From NCBI RefSeq assembly GCF_019239235.1, contig NZ_JAAZTS010000004.1, positions 1-64,000 on the forward strand: DNA of 64,000 nucleotides, given 5' to 3'. Within the stretch, counting starts at the first letter, position 1, and each line of letters starts with the position of its first letter. The notes below the pieces were generated by a model. It did no database searches and had not been told where the DNA came from. It saw only the letters and a list, made by a program, of their open reading frames with translations. The translations under genes were made by a program, and so were the position numbers. Of the stretch, positions 55,107 through 64,000 are shown in pieces. This stretch comes from Caecibacteroides pullorum. GTDB lineage: Bacteria; Bacteroidota; Bacteroidia; Bacteroidales; Bacteroidaceae.

Positions 55107-56993
55107 ATGGAATATACAATTCTTATTCTTCTCCTTCCGTTCCTCTCTTTCCTCACGCTGGGGATTGGGGGCAAATGGATGACACACCGCACGGCGGGCC
55201 TCATCGGTACCGTGGTGCTGGGCGCAGTGGCCGTGCTCTCCTACCTGACGGCCTGGAGCTACTTCAGCGCGCCGCGACTGGCCGACGGAACGTATGCCAC
55301 GCTGATGCCCTACAACTTCCACTGGCTGCCCTTCAGCGAGAACCTGAGCATCGACATGGGTATCCTGCTCGACCCCATCTCGGTAGTGATGCTCATCGTC
55401 ATCTCCACCGTCAGCCTGATGGTACACATCTACTCCTTCGGCTACATGAAGGGCGAGCGGGGCTTCCAGCGCTACTATGCCTTCCTGTCGCTCTTCACCA
55501 TGTCCATGCTGGGGCTGGTAGTAGCCACCAACATCTTCCAGATGTACCTCTTCTGGGAGCTGGTAGGTGTATCGTCCTATCTGCTCATCGGATTCTATTA
55601 TACCAAACCTGCCGCCATCGCCGCTTCGAAGAAGGCGTTCATCGTGACGCGCTTCGCCGACCTGGGCTTCCTCATCGGTATCCTGGTGTATGGCTACTAC
55701 GTAGGCACCTATACATTCACGCCCACTGAGATGGCTTTGGCCAAAGGTGGTGCCATGCTTCCGCTGGCCTTGGGGCTGATGTTCATCGGCGGTGCAGGCA
55801 AGAGCGCCATGTTCCCCCTGCACATCTGGCTGCCCGACGCCATGGAAGGTCCGACGCCTGTCAGCGCCCTCATCCATGCCGCCACAATGGTGGTAGCGGG
55901 TGTCTATCTGGTGGCACGCATGTTCCCGCTGTTCATCGCCTATGCGCCCGAGACACTTCACATCGTGGCCTACGTGGGTGCCTTCACTGCATTCTATGCA
56001 GCATCAGTAGCCTGTGTACAAAGCGACATCAAGCGCGTGCTGGCCTTCTCCACCATTTCGCAGATCGGCTTCATGATGGTGGCCCTCGGCGTATGTACGT
56101 CGGCCGACCCTCACGAAGGTGGGTTGGGCTACATGGCCGGCATGTTCCACCTCTTCACCCACGCCATGTTCAAGGCCCTGCTCTTCCTCGGCGCGGGCAG
56201 CATCATCCATGCCGTCCACAGCAACGAGATGTCAGCCATGGGAGGTCTGCGCAAGTATATGCCCATCACCCACTGGACATTCCTCATCGCCTGTCTGGCC
56301 ATTGCGGGCATCCCGCCGTTCTCGGGATTCTTCTCGAAGGATGAGATTCTGACCGCCTGCTTCCAGTTCAGCCCTGCCATGGGATGGATTATGACGATTA
56401 TCGCCGCCATGACAGCCTTCTATATGTTCCGCCTCTACTTCGGCATCTTCTGGGGTAAAGAGAACAAGGAACTTCATGCTGAACACACACCGCACGAAAG
56501 CCCGCTGAGCATGACCTTACCGCTGATGGTACTGGCTGCCATTACCCTTGTGGCTGGTTTCATTCCTTTCGGACACCTAGTTTCGTCAAACGGACTGGCC
56601 TACGACATCCACATCGACAAGAGCGTGGCCGGCACAAGCATCGCCGTGGCTGCCCTGGCCATTGCGATTGCCACTCCGATGTACCTGTATGAGCGCCAGC
56701 CTTTGGCCGACGCCCTGCAACGTCGCTTCCGTGGCCTGTGGACAGCTGCCTACCACCGCTTCTACATTGACGAAATTTATCAGTTCATCACGCACAAGAT
56801 CATCTTCGGGTGTATCAGCCGCCCCATCGCCTGGTGGGACCGCCACGTGGTGGACGGGTTCTTCAACTTCCTGGCCTGGAGTGCCGAAGCGACCAGCGAC
56901 GAGATACGCGGCCTGCAAAGTGGACGCGTTCAGCAATATGCCCTGGTCTTCCTGCTGGGTGCACTGGCATTGATACTTATTTTAATTATATAA
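55107..56993 (+). CDS. nuoL: complex I subunit NuoL
   Basis: 628 aa antiporter-like proton-pumping subunit. Key residues sit in LFWELVGVSSYLLIGFYYTK, the lysine of AGKSAMFPLHIWLPDAMEGP (two parts) and FHLFTHAMFKALLFLGAG. C-terminal lateral helix region present. Preceded by a TTAGGT/TCAATTT repeat spacer (55046-55106). Confidence 0.97.
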   Translation: MEYTILILLLPFLSFLTLGIGGKWMTHRTAGLIGTVVLGAVAVLSYLTAWSYFSAPRLADGTYATLMPYNFHWLPFSENLSIDMGILLDPISVVMLIVISTVSLMVHIYSFGYMKGERGFQRYYAFLSLFTMSMLGLVVATNIFQMYLFWELVGVSSYLLIGFYYTKPAAIAASKKAFIVTRFADLGFLIGILVYGYYVGTYTFTPTEMALAKGGAMLPLALGLMFIGGAGKSAMFPLHIWLPDAMEGPTPVSALIHAATMVVAGVYLVARMFPLFIAYAPETLHIVAYVGAFTAFYAASVACVQSDIKRVLAFSTISQIGFMMVALGVCTSADPHEGGLGYMAGMFHLFTHAMFKALLFLGAGSIIHAVHSNEMSAMGGLRKYMPITHWTFLIACLAIAGIPPFSGFFSKDEILTACFQFSPAMGWIMTIIAAMTAFYMFRLYFGIFWGKENKELHAEHTPHESPLSMTLPLMVLAAITLVAGFIPFGHLVSSNGLAYDIHIDKSVAGTSIAVAALAIAIATPMYLYERQPLADALQRRFRGLWTAAYHRFYIDEIYQFITHKIIFGCISRPIAWWDRHVVDGFFNFLAWSAEATSDEIRGLQSGRVQQYALVFLLGALALILILII

Positions 56994-57063
56994 TGGAAAA
57001 TGGAGAAGGGAGATTTCAACTTTTCATTTTCAATTTTCAATTTTCAATTATCCATTAAATAAA
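56994..57063. repeat. heptamer-repeat spacer before nuoM
   Basis: AATGGAAAATGGAGAAGG is followed by tandem TCAATTT copies (about 57028-57050) and ATTATCCATTAAATAAA to the nuoM start. Same family as 52510 and 58549. Confidence 0.75.
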
Positions 57064-58548
57064 ATGAATTTCTTATCCTTATTCGTTCTGATTCCCCTGC
57101 TGATGCTTCTCGGCCTGTGGCTGGCACGCGGCATCGGCCAGATACGCGCCGTGATGGTGACGGGAGCTTCGGCTCTGCTCGTGCTGGCAGGTGTGCTCAC
57201 CGTGATGTATCTCAACGCCCGTGCCGGAGGAGCTACCAACGAAATGCTTTTCTGCGCCGACGTAGCCTGGTATCCTGCCCTCAACATCCACTACTCGGTA
57301 GGAGTAGACGGCATATCCGTAGCCATGCTGCTGCTTTCGGCCATCATTGTCTTTACAGGTACCTTCGCCTCATGGCGACTGCAGCCGCTCACCAAGGAAT
57401 ATTTCCTGTGGTTCACGTTCCTGTCACTGGGCGTGTTCGGTTTCTTTATTTCCATCGACCTGTTCACCATGTTCATGTTCTATGAAGTGGCGCTGATACC
57501 GATGTATCTGCTCATCGGCGTGTGGGGTTCGGGCCGCAAGGAATACTCTGCCATGAAGCTGACGCTGATGCTGATGGGCGGTTCGGCCTTCCTGCTGATA
57601 GGCATCCTGGGCATCTACTACGGTAGCGGCGCCACCACGATGAACCTCACCGAAATAGCCGCCCTGCACAACATACCCGTCGAACAGCAGCGCATCTGGT
57701 TCCCGCTCACCTTCCTGGGATTTGGCGTGCTGGGTGCCCTCTTCCCCTTCCACACATGGAGCCCCGACGGTCATGCTTCGGCGCCGACGGCGGTGTCCAT
57801 GCTCCACGCGGGCGTGCTGATGAAGCTGGGAGGCTATGGTTGCTTCCGCATCGCCATGTATCTGATGCCCGAAGCTGCCAATGAGCTGGGCTGGATATTC
57901 CTGATACTGACAGGTATTTCGGTTGTCTATGGTGCCTTCTCGGCCTGCGTACAGACTGACTTGAAATACATCAACGCTTACTCCTCGGTGAGCCACTGCG
58001 GCCTGGTGCTCTTCGCCATCCTGATGATGAACCAGACGGCCTGTACGGGTGCCGTGCTCCAGATGTTGAGCCACGGCCTGATGACGGCCCTCTTCTTTGC
58101 CCTCATCGGTATGATTTACGGACGGACGCACACCCGCGACATCCGCGAGCTGTCGGGCCTGATGAAGATTATGCCGTTCCTCTCCGTCTGCTATGTCATT
58201 GCCGGTCTGGCCAACCTGGGTCTGCCGGGCTTGAGCGGCTTTGTGGCCGAGATGACCATCTTCAACGGTGCTTTCCAGCATGCCGACGTGTTCCATCGCA
58301 CGTGGACCGTGATCGCCTGCTGCAGTATTGTCATCACGGCGGTCTACATCCTGCGTCTGGTAGGCAAGATACTTTACGGTACCTGTACCAACGAGCATCA
58401 CCTGACGTTGACCGACGCCACATGGGACGAACGCACGGCGGTTATCATCCTCATCGTCTGCGTAGCTGCCCTGGGTATGGCTCCGTGGTGGATCAGCGGA
58501 ATGATAGGCGACAGCGTGCTGCCCATCGTAACACTGATAAATGGATAA
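57064..58548 (+). CDS. nuoM: complex I subunit NuoM
   Basis: 494 aa, 14-helix antiporter-like pump. FYEVALIPMYLLIGVWGS (near 139) has the essential glutamate; HTWSPDGHASAPTAVSMLHA near 235 and SHGLMTALFFALIGMIYGRT near 338 match the family. Confidence 0.97.
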   Translation: MNFLSLFVLIPLLMLLGLWLARGIGQIRAVMVTGASALLVLAGVLTVMYLNARAGGATNEMLFCADVAWYPALNIHYSVGVDGISVAMLLLSAIIVFTGTFASWRLQPLTKEYFLWFTFLSLGVFGFFISIDLFTMFMFYEVALIPMYLLIGVWGSGRKEYSAMKLTLMLMGGSAFLLIGILGIYYGSGATTMNLTEIAALHNIPVEQQRIWFPLTFLGFGVLGALFPFHTWSPDGHASAPTAVSMLHAGVLMKLGGYGCFRIAMYLMPEAANELGWIFLILTGISVVYGAFSACVQTDLKYINAYSSVSHCGLVLFAILMMNQTACTGAVLQMLSHGLMTALFFALIGMIYGRTHTRDIRELSGLMKIMPFLSVCYVIAGLANLGLPGLSGFVAEMTIFNGAFQHADVFHRTWTVIACCSIVITAVYILRLVGKILYGTCTNEHHLTLTDATWDERTAVIILIVCVAALGMAPWWISGMIGDSVLPIVTLING

Positions 58549-58638
58549 TTGAAAATGGAGAATTGAAAATTAACAATCCATTTTCAGTTCTCCATTCAAT
58601 AATTCTCAATTTTCAATTTTCAATTAACAATTAACAAA
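58549..58638. repeat. heptamer-repeat inverted repeat before nuoN
   Basis: AATTGAAAATGGAGAATTG then AAAATTAAC (about 58547-58574) is largely complementary to the AATTCTCAATTTTCAATTTT run (about 58601-58628). TCAATTT-type units recur up to the nuoN start. Confidence 0.75.
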
Positions 58639-60078
58639 ATGGATTATAGTCAATTTCTCGTGATGAAAGAAGAGCTGTCGCTGATAGCTGTCATCCTCAT
58701 CCTCTTCATAGCCGACCTGTTCATGAGTCCCGATGCGCACAAGCGTGACGGACGGCCCGTGCTGAATACTATGCTGCCCGTGGTTCTCATGGCCCTACAT
58801 ACGCTGGTAACCATTGTGCCCGGTCCCGTGGCCGAAGTTTTCGGCGGTATGTACTACAATTCGCCCATCCAGCACATCGTGAAGTCCATCCTGAGCATCG
58901 GTACCTTGATTGTCTTCCTGATGGCACACGAATGGATGCGTCGCCCCGACACGTACCACAAGCAAGGTGAGTTCTACTTCCTCACCCTCTCCACGTTGCT
59001 GGGCATGTATCTGATGATTTCCGCCGGCCACTTCCTGATGTTCTTCATCGGCTTGGAGACGGCCAGCGTGCCGATGGCCGCGCTGGTGGCTTTCGACAAG
59101 TACCGCCACCACTCGGCCGAGGCTGGCGCCAAATACATCCTGATGGCACTGTTCTCCAGCGGCCTGCTGCTCTACGGCATCTCGCTTATCTATGGCACAG
59201 TGGGTACACTTTATTTTGCAGACATTCCTGCTCATCTGGACGGCAGTGCCCTGCAAATAATGGCCTTTGTGTTCTTCCTGTCAGGTATGGGATTCAAGAT
59301 CTCACTTGTACCCTTCCATCTATGGACAGCCGATGTCTACGAAGGTGCTCCTTCGACGGTGACGGCCTATCTGAGTGTCATTTCCAAAGGCTCGGCCGCT
59401 TTCGTGCTGATGGCCATGCTTGTCAAAGTGTTCGCACCGATGGTTGAGCAGTGGCAAACGCTCCTCTATTGGATCATCATTGCCTCCATCACACTGGCCA
59501 ATCTTTTCGCCCTGCGCCAGGAGAACCTGAAGCGCCTGATGGCCTTTTCGAGTATCTCGCAGGCAGGCTACATCATGCTGGGCGTCATCGCCGGCAGCGC
59601 ACAGGGTATGACAGCACTGGTTTACTACATTCTGATCTACCTCTTCGCCAACCTGGGCGTGTTTGCCGTCATCACCATCGTGGCCCTGCGCGCACACAAA
59701 TTCACGCTGACGGAATACAACGGCCTCTACACGACCAACCCGCGCCTGGCGTTCCTCATGACGCTCTGCCTGTTCTCGCTGGCGGGCATCCCGCCGTTTG
59801 CAGGCTTCTTCTCGAAGTTCTTCATCTTCGCGGCAGCCTTCCACAGCGGCTTCCACCTGCTGGTGTTCATCGCCTTGGCTAACACGGTCATCTCGCTCTA
59901 CTACTACCTGCGCGTGGTGAAGGCCATGTACATCAACAAGAGTGATGAACCTATCGCCGCCTTCCGCAGCGACAACTACACGCGTGCCGCCCTGCTTATC
60001 TGTACGCTGGGCATCACGGTGCTGAGCATCGTCAGCGCATCCTACGAGTCCATCGGCCGCTACGCCTTCGGGATGTAA
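58639..60078 (+). CDS. nuoN: complex I subunit NuoN
   Basis: 479 aa antiporter-like pump and last nuo gene. [19 protein letters not shown] near 133, [20 protein letters not shown] near 220 and [19 protein letters not shown] near 298 are conserved. nuoE, nuoF and nuoG are absent from the operon. Followed by the periodic region 60112-60406. Confidence 0.97.
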   Translation: MDYSQFLVMKEELSLIAVILILFIADLFMSPDAHKRDGRPVLNTMLPVVLMALHTLVTIVPGPVAEVFGGMYYNSPIQHIVKSILSIGTLIVFLMAHEWMRRPDTYHKQGEFYFLTLSTLLGMYLMISAGHFLMFFIGLETASVPMAALVAFDKYRHHSAEAGAKYILMALFSSGLLLYGISLIYGTVGTLYFADIPAHLDGSALQIMAFVFFLSGMGFKISLVPFHLWTADVYEGAPSTVTAYLSVISKGSAAFVLMAMLVKVFAPMVEQWQTLLYWIIIASITLANLFALRQENLKRLMAFSSISQAGYIMLGVIAGSAQGMTALVYYILIYLFANLGVFAVITIVALRAHKFTLTEYNGLYTTNPRLAFLMTLCLFSLAGIPPFAGFFSKFFIFAAAFHSGFHLLVFIALANTVISLYYYLRVVKAMYINKSDEPIAAFRSDNYTRAALLICTLGITVLSIVSASYESIGRYAFGM

Positions 60079-60111
60079 AGGCCGCACTGACCGACACACG
60101 GCTTCGCGCCC

Positions 60112-60330
60112 GCGAAATCCACTTTCCGACTTCGGGAAACGGGATTCGCGGGCGCGAAACGTATTTTCCGGTTTCAGAAAACGGATTTCGCAGGCGCGAA
60201 ACGCATTTTTCCGTTTCAGAAAACGGATTTCGCGGGTGCGAAACGCATTTTTCCGTTTCAGAAACGGATTTCACGGACGCGAAACGCATTTTCCGGTTCC
60301 AGGAAGGGATTTCGCGGGCGCGAAATGCCC
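60112..60330. repeat. 21-bp-period dyad array E (nuoN-TonB receptor gap)
   Basis: GAAA marks recur at 60114, 60136, 60156, 60177, 60198, 60219, 60240, 60261, 60281 and about 60302, mostly 21 bases apart. Two unit types alternate (GAAACGCATTTTTCCG and GAAAACGGATTTCGCG), giving a 42-base super-repeat and hairpins TTTCGCGGGCGCGAAA and TCCGTTT-CAG-AAAACGGA. Confidence 0.85.
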
Positions 60331-60340
60331 CGAAGCGGAA

Positions 60341-60406
60341 TGTAACACCCGCGTAACGTTTCCGAAACAAACATGTACACGCCGTGTAACGAGCATGTAA
60401 CCCCGT
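60341..60406 (+). promoter_or_regulatory. six 11-bp iterons upstream of the TonB receptor
   Basis: TGTAAC, CGTAAC, CGAAAC, TGTACA, TGTAAC and TGTAAC begin at 60341, 60352, 60363, 60374, 60385 and 60396, exactly 11 bases apart. The dyad TACAC-GCC-GTGTA (60376-60388) lies within. A weak -7 element CATCTTTG follows at 60412-60419. Likely binding sites for a regulator on one face of DNA. Confidence 0.65.
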
Positions 60407-60445
60407 CTCCTCATCTTTGCAGCGGAAATAAGAAACGCATAAAAG

Positions 60446-63145
60446 ATGAATATGAAAGTAGATTTAGGGAAAATCCTCTTCCTTATTTTATTCCTTATCC
60501 TTTCTGCCATGACAGCCTTGGCAGGTACCGTTAAAGGAACCATTACCGACAAACAGACGAAAGAACCGCTGACCGGAGCCACTGTGCAGGTGGCCGGAAG
60601 CACCCAAGGCGCCGTGGCCGACATTGACGGATGCTATACACTCCAAGTGCCCGACGGAGTGTACGACCTTGTGGTGCGTTACGTGGGCTATGTAGATATC
60701 AACGCCAGCCAGGTAAAGGTAAACGGCGAAACGATTCTGAACTTCGAGATGGAAACCGATGCGCAGACCTTGGGCGAGGTGTCTGTCGTGGCCAAAAAGA
60801 ATCTGGAGGGCGAACGCGCCCTGCAAGTGGAGCGCCAGAAGGCTACGCTAGCCATCGAAAACCTGGGCGCCAAGGAAATGAGCATCAAAGGCATCGGCAA
60901 CGTACAGGAAGGCGTGAAGCAGATTACGGGTATCTCCATCGCCGAGTCGGGCCAGCTCATCGTGCGCGGACTGGGCGACCGCTACAGCTCCACCACACTG
61001 AACGGACTGCCCATTGCCTCGCCCAACCCCGACAACAAGCTCATCCCGCTCGATCTCTTCCCCTCGAGTACGGTGCAGAACATCACCGTCAGCAAAGTCT
61101 ATGATGCCAGCGCCTTTGCCGACTATAGCGGCGCGCACATTGATATCAGTACGAAGGAGAACGTAACAGACGAATTCCTGACCGCCAGCTTCAACGTTGG
61201 AGGACGGTTCAATACCCTGGGACGCGACTTCTATCAGATGGACCGCGACGGTACGCTCTTCAAGACGTCCTCGCTCGACGAAAAGATATACGACATGCCG
61301 CTGCTGGACTTCGACGAATATGTAACACAACACAACATCTTCAATACCACTTTCGATGTGGACAAGCGTACAGCTCTGCCCGAATTCGGAGGTAACCTGG
61401 GCTTCGGACGCAACTTTGCCGTGGGCGAACAGACCTTGAGTGTGCTGGGTTCTTTCAGCCTCAGCAACGAGACGCAGCGGATGGACGATGCCTTCTACAA
61501 GACACTCGAAGCCACAGGCAACGTACAGAACGACTTCACCTATGACGAATACACCTCTACATTGAAAATGGCCGCCCTGGCCTCCGTGGGCTACACCCTG
61601 CGCCAGCACGACCGCATCGGCTATACCTTCTTCTATGCCCGCAATGCCAGCGACTCCTATCAGAGCCGCGAAGGTGTGGACGCCGAAGGGCATAATCTGT
61701 GGGGAAGCAACGACATCACCCACATCTATACCCTCCAGAACCACCAGCTGAACGGACACCATGAACTGGGCAGCCAATGGGAACTGAACTGGGCAGGCTC
61801 TTATGGAAAAACAGGTAGCGAAGAGCCCGACCGCCGCCAGGTGATGTTCACCAAGGACGATGACGACAACCTACAGCTCTTCAAGCTGAACCGCCAGGAA
61901 ACCATGCGCTACTTCGGCGAACTGAACGAAGAGGAATGGGTGGGCAACCTCGACCTGCGATACAACTGGACGGAACAGAACTTTGTCAAGATGGGTGTGG
62001 CCTACAAGAACAAGGACCGCGACTACATGGGTACCCGTTTCTATTACAACGTGAACAAGCTGAACCCCACCATCGACAACATCTACGACACCGACGGTTT
62101 CCTCAATCAGGAGAATGTAGAGAACGGCAGCATCGTCATCGAACGCAAGATGCAGCCCCACGACACCTACCGCGCCGGTATGGACATCTACGCTGGCTAC
62201 ATCCAGACGGACTTCTATCCGCTCAGCTCCTTGCTCGTCAACGTCGGCCTGCGCTACGAAATGACCAAGCAATGGGTGGAATACGCCATCGAAGGCGACC
62301 AGAAGTATCAGCGTCGCCGCGACCTGAACAAAAACGACTTCTTCCCCACCGTCAATCTGAAATACACCATGAACGAACGAAACAACCTGCGTATGTCGCT
62401 CTCGCGCACCGTGACGCGCCCCTCGTTCATCGAGATGGCTCCCTTCCTCTATCAGGAATCCTACGGTTCAGCACAGATCCGCGGTAACGAGGAGCTGCAG
62501 AACGGCTACAACTACAACTTCGACCTGCGCTACGAACGCTTTGGCCAAAATGGCGACATGCTCTCAGCAACGGTTTACTACAAGTTCCTCGACAACCCCA
62601 TCGAACGTATCCAGAAGCTGCAAGGCGGAGCCACCATGCACTCTTTCCAGAATGCCGACCAGGGTATGGCGACGGGCGTGGAACTCGAATTCCGCAAACA
62701 GCTGGTGCGCGACCTGCGCCTGGGTGCCAACGTCTCCTACATGTACACCAACGTGAAACTGCCCGAAGGTGGTGCCTACACCAACAAGGACCGCTCCTTG
62801 CAAGGCGCCTCGCCCATCCTGCTGAATGCCGACCTCACCTACTCGCCCCGCTTCGATGAAGACCGCCAGCTCAACCTGTCGCTCCTCTACAACCTGCAGG
62901 GCAAGCGCATCCATGCCGTCGGCGTGTCACAGCTGGGCGACATCGACCAGATGGCTGTCCATACGCTGAACTTTAATGCCAGCTACAGCTTCAACCGACA
63001 CCTCAGTGCCCGCCTCCAGGTCAGCGACCTGCTGAACCGTGCCATCGTCTTCAAGCAGGAAGTTCCCAAGACAGGCGAATATGTGGAAGTGGAACGCTTT
63101 AAGGAAGGCACAGCCTTCGAAGTAGGCATCAGCTATAATTTCTAA
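60446..63145 (+). CDS. TonB-dependent outer membrane receptor
   Basis: 899 aa: signal peptide (about 1-26), CarboxypepD_reg-like N-terminal domain (about 27-108: GTVKGTITDKQTKEPLTGAT), plug domain (about 115-235: GQLIVRGLGDRYSSTTLNGL) and a beta barrel to the C-terminal VGISYNF. Ends in an aromatic residue as outer membrane barrels do. The ligand is unknown; it pairs with a lipoprotein gene 51 bases downstream rather than with susD. Confidence 0.92.
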   Translation: MNMKVDLGKILFLILFLILSAMTALAGTVKGTITDKQTKEPLTGATVQVAGSTQGAVADIDGCYTLQVPDGVYDLVVRYVGYVDINASQVKVNGETILNFEMETDAQTLGEVSVVAKKNLEGERALQVERQKATLAIENLGAKEMSIKGIGNVQEGVKQITGISIAESGQLIVRGLGDRYSSTTLNGLPIASPNPDNKLIPLDLFPSSTVQNITVSKVYDASAFADYSGAHIDISTKENVTDEFLTASFNVGGRFNTLGRDFYQMDRDGTLFKTSSLDEKIYDMPLLDFDEYVTQHNIFNTTFDVDKRTALPEFGGNLGFGRNFAVGEQTLSVLGSFSLSNETQRMDDAFYKTLEATGNVQNDFTYDEYTSTLKMAALASVGYTLRQHDRIGYTFFYARNASDSYQSREGVDAEGHNLWGSNDITHIYTLQNHQLNGHHELGSQWELNWAGSYGKTGSEEPDRRQVMFTKDDDDNLQLFKLNRQETMRYFGELNEEEWVGNLDLRYNWTEQNFVKMGVAYKNKDRDYMGTRFYYNVNKLNPTIDNIYDTDGFLNQENVENGSIVIERKMQPHDTYRAGMDIYAGYIQTDFYPLSSLLVNVGLRYEMTKQWVEYAIEGDQKYQRRRDLNKNDFFPTVNLKYTMNERNNLRMSLSRTVTRPSFIEMAPFLYQESYGSAQIRGNEELQNGYNYNFDLRYERFGQNGDMLSATVYYKFLDNPIERIQKLQGGATMHSFQNADQGMATGVELEFRKQLVRDLRLGANVSYMYTNVKLPEGGAYTNKDRSLQGASPILLNADLTYSPRFDEDRQLNLSLLYNLQGKRIHAVGVSQLGDIDQMAVHTLNFNASYSFNRHLSARLQVSDLLNRAIVFKQEVPKTGEYVEVERFKEGTAFEVGISYNF

Positions 63146-63196
63146 CCACATTCAAGACAAAATCATACATTACTCTATAACTTAAAACTTTAAATT

Positions 63197-64000
63197 ATGA
63201 ACAGAAAATTGTTTTCAATGGCCCTTTTGGCCGGTATGACACTCTTTGCCGCATGTAGCGACGACGAAACAACCAACAACGGTGACAACAACGGTATTGC
63301 CGATGGCACAACCCTGAGCGGAACTGTCACCGAAGACGTTACCCTGAAATCTGGCAACACTTATAAACTGAGCGGCGCCTATACCGTAGAAGAAGGCGCT
63401 ACACTGAACATCGAACCGGGTGTAAAAATCATCTCTGTCTATGACGACAACGTAGACTACATCCTCGTTAAACAGGGAGCTAAAATCAATGCCAAAGGTA
63501 CGGCAGACGCTCCTATCGTAATGACATCCGAGAAAGAGGAAGCAGGCGCTTGGGGCGGTATCCACATCTGTGGCCGCGCCCATACCAATGCCGAAGGCGG
63601 TAAGGGAAGCTCTGAAATCGGCGGTGCCGAATATGGAGGCAACGACGACAAGGACAACTCAGGAACGCTGCAATACGTACGCCTGGAGTACACAGGTTAT
63701 GCTTTCGATGAAGAACACGAAGCCAACGGCATCAGCTTCTATGGCGTAGGCAACGGAACAACAGTAGACCACTGTGTAGCCTACAAAGGATCGGACGACG
63801 GCTTCGAATTCTTCGGCGGATCGGTCAACATCAGCAACATGGTAGTCATCAGCTGTAGCGACGACTCATTCGACTGGACAGAAGGATGGAACGGTACAGC
63901 TACCGACCTCGTGGCTTATCAGGAAGCAGAAGCTACTCTGGGCTACGACTGTGACTGCCTGATCGAGGCCGACAACAACGAAAACAATTACAGCGCTACT
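63197..64000 (+). CDS. surface lipoprotein, likely parallel beta-helix (partial, cut by window end)
   Basis: Open from ATG 63197 to the end (268 codons, no stop). Lipobox LFAAC with Cys20, followed by SDDE, a surface-export signal in Bacteroidetes. The body has beta-helix-like repeats (LSGTVTEDVTLKSGNTYKLS, GAKINAKGTADAPIVMTSEK, VDHCVAYKGSDDGFEFFGGS). Probably the surface partner of the receptor upstream. Function unknown. Confidence 0.85.
   Translation, partial: MNRKLFSMALLAGMTLFAACSDDETTNNGDNNGIADGTTLSGTVTEDVTLKSGNTYKLSGAYTVEEGATLNIEPGVKIISVYDDNVDYILVKQGAKINAKGTADAPIVMTSEKEEAGAWGGIHICGRAHTNAEGGKGSSEIGGAEYGGNDDKDNSGTLQYVRLEYTGYAFDEEHEANGISFYGVGNGTTVDHCVAYKGSDDGFEFFGGSVNISNMVVISCSDDSFDWTEGWNGTATDLVAYQEAEATLGYDCDCLIEADNNENNYSAT

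Noticed and set aside
12710..60330. Periodic arrays as CRISPR
   Set aside because: Repeats are 15-16 bp with 6-7 bp spacers, far below CRISPR sizes, and no cas genes are present.

Overview
The window looks like a chromosomal segment from a gut-type Bacteroidales bacterium (Bacteroidaceae most likely). The evidence is: Bacteroides-type -7 promoter elements (TAnnTTTG) in front of many genes; a fused LpxC/FabZ; a complex I operon with a NuoCD fusion and no NuoEFG; surface-lipoprotein signal sequences; a SusC-like TonB-dependent receptor; and menaquinone-type UbiE/MenG. No rRNA, tRNA, CRISPR array, IS element or phage gene was recognised.

Layout. 1-6900: DUF5700-like zinc peptidase, then obgE-yfiH-B3/4-M23 peptidase, then phoH-purC. 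6920-8520 (minus): a HipB-HipS-HipT-like toxin-antitoxin module with three evenly spaced operators. 8656-12700: ubiE/menG-aroE-alpha/beta hydrolase-TPM protein-LemA. 12929-17084: purM, four tiny membrane proteins, prfA, pyrF. 17178-18809 (minus): hydrolase and cyclophilin-like lipoprotein. 19001-25900: DUF6078, HD phosphohydrolase, lpxD-lpxC/fabZ-lpxA, pRiA4b-like protein, miaA. 25964-29455 (minus): an AT-rich island with a 50-aa small protein and a 1107-aa lipoprotein (fimbrillin-like, caspase-like and LRR parts). 30272-33920 (minus): GH3 beta-glucosidase and C45-like Ntn hydrolase. 34441-40628 (minus): blaI-tlpA-tlpA-blaR(M56/TonB fusion)-tlpA operon. 40914-42234: hemerythrin-like protein with a LuxR-type pseudo-receiver regulator. 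42320-44400: predicted sRNA, sulfatase, and two tiny ORFs behind a strong Shine-Dalgarno. 44692-49822: pepD, dxs, trkA. 49972-60078: an 11-subunit nuo operon (A, B, CD, H, I, J, K, L, M, N). 60446-64000: TonB-dependent receptor plus a lipoprotein cut by the window end.

The main non-genic result is a family of intergenic arrays at six places (12710, 19495, 34009, 40731, 46343 and 60114). Each is built from imperfect dyads of about 15-16 bp repeated every 22 bp (about 21 bp in one array), i.e. two helical turns, with a core sequence that is mostly specific to the locus. A second repeat family, heptamers such as AATGAAG and TCAATTT, sits inside operons and runs into the ends of coding sequences. 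Other regulatory structure includes HipB-type operators at 41-42 bp spacing, an 11-bp six-unit iteron upstream of the TonB receptor, and a dyad over the nuo promoter.
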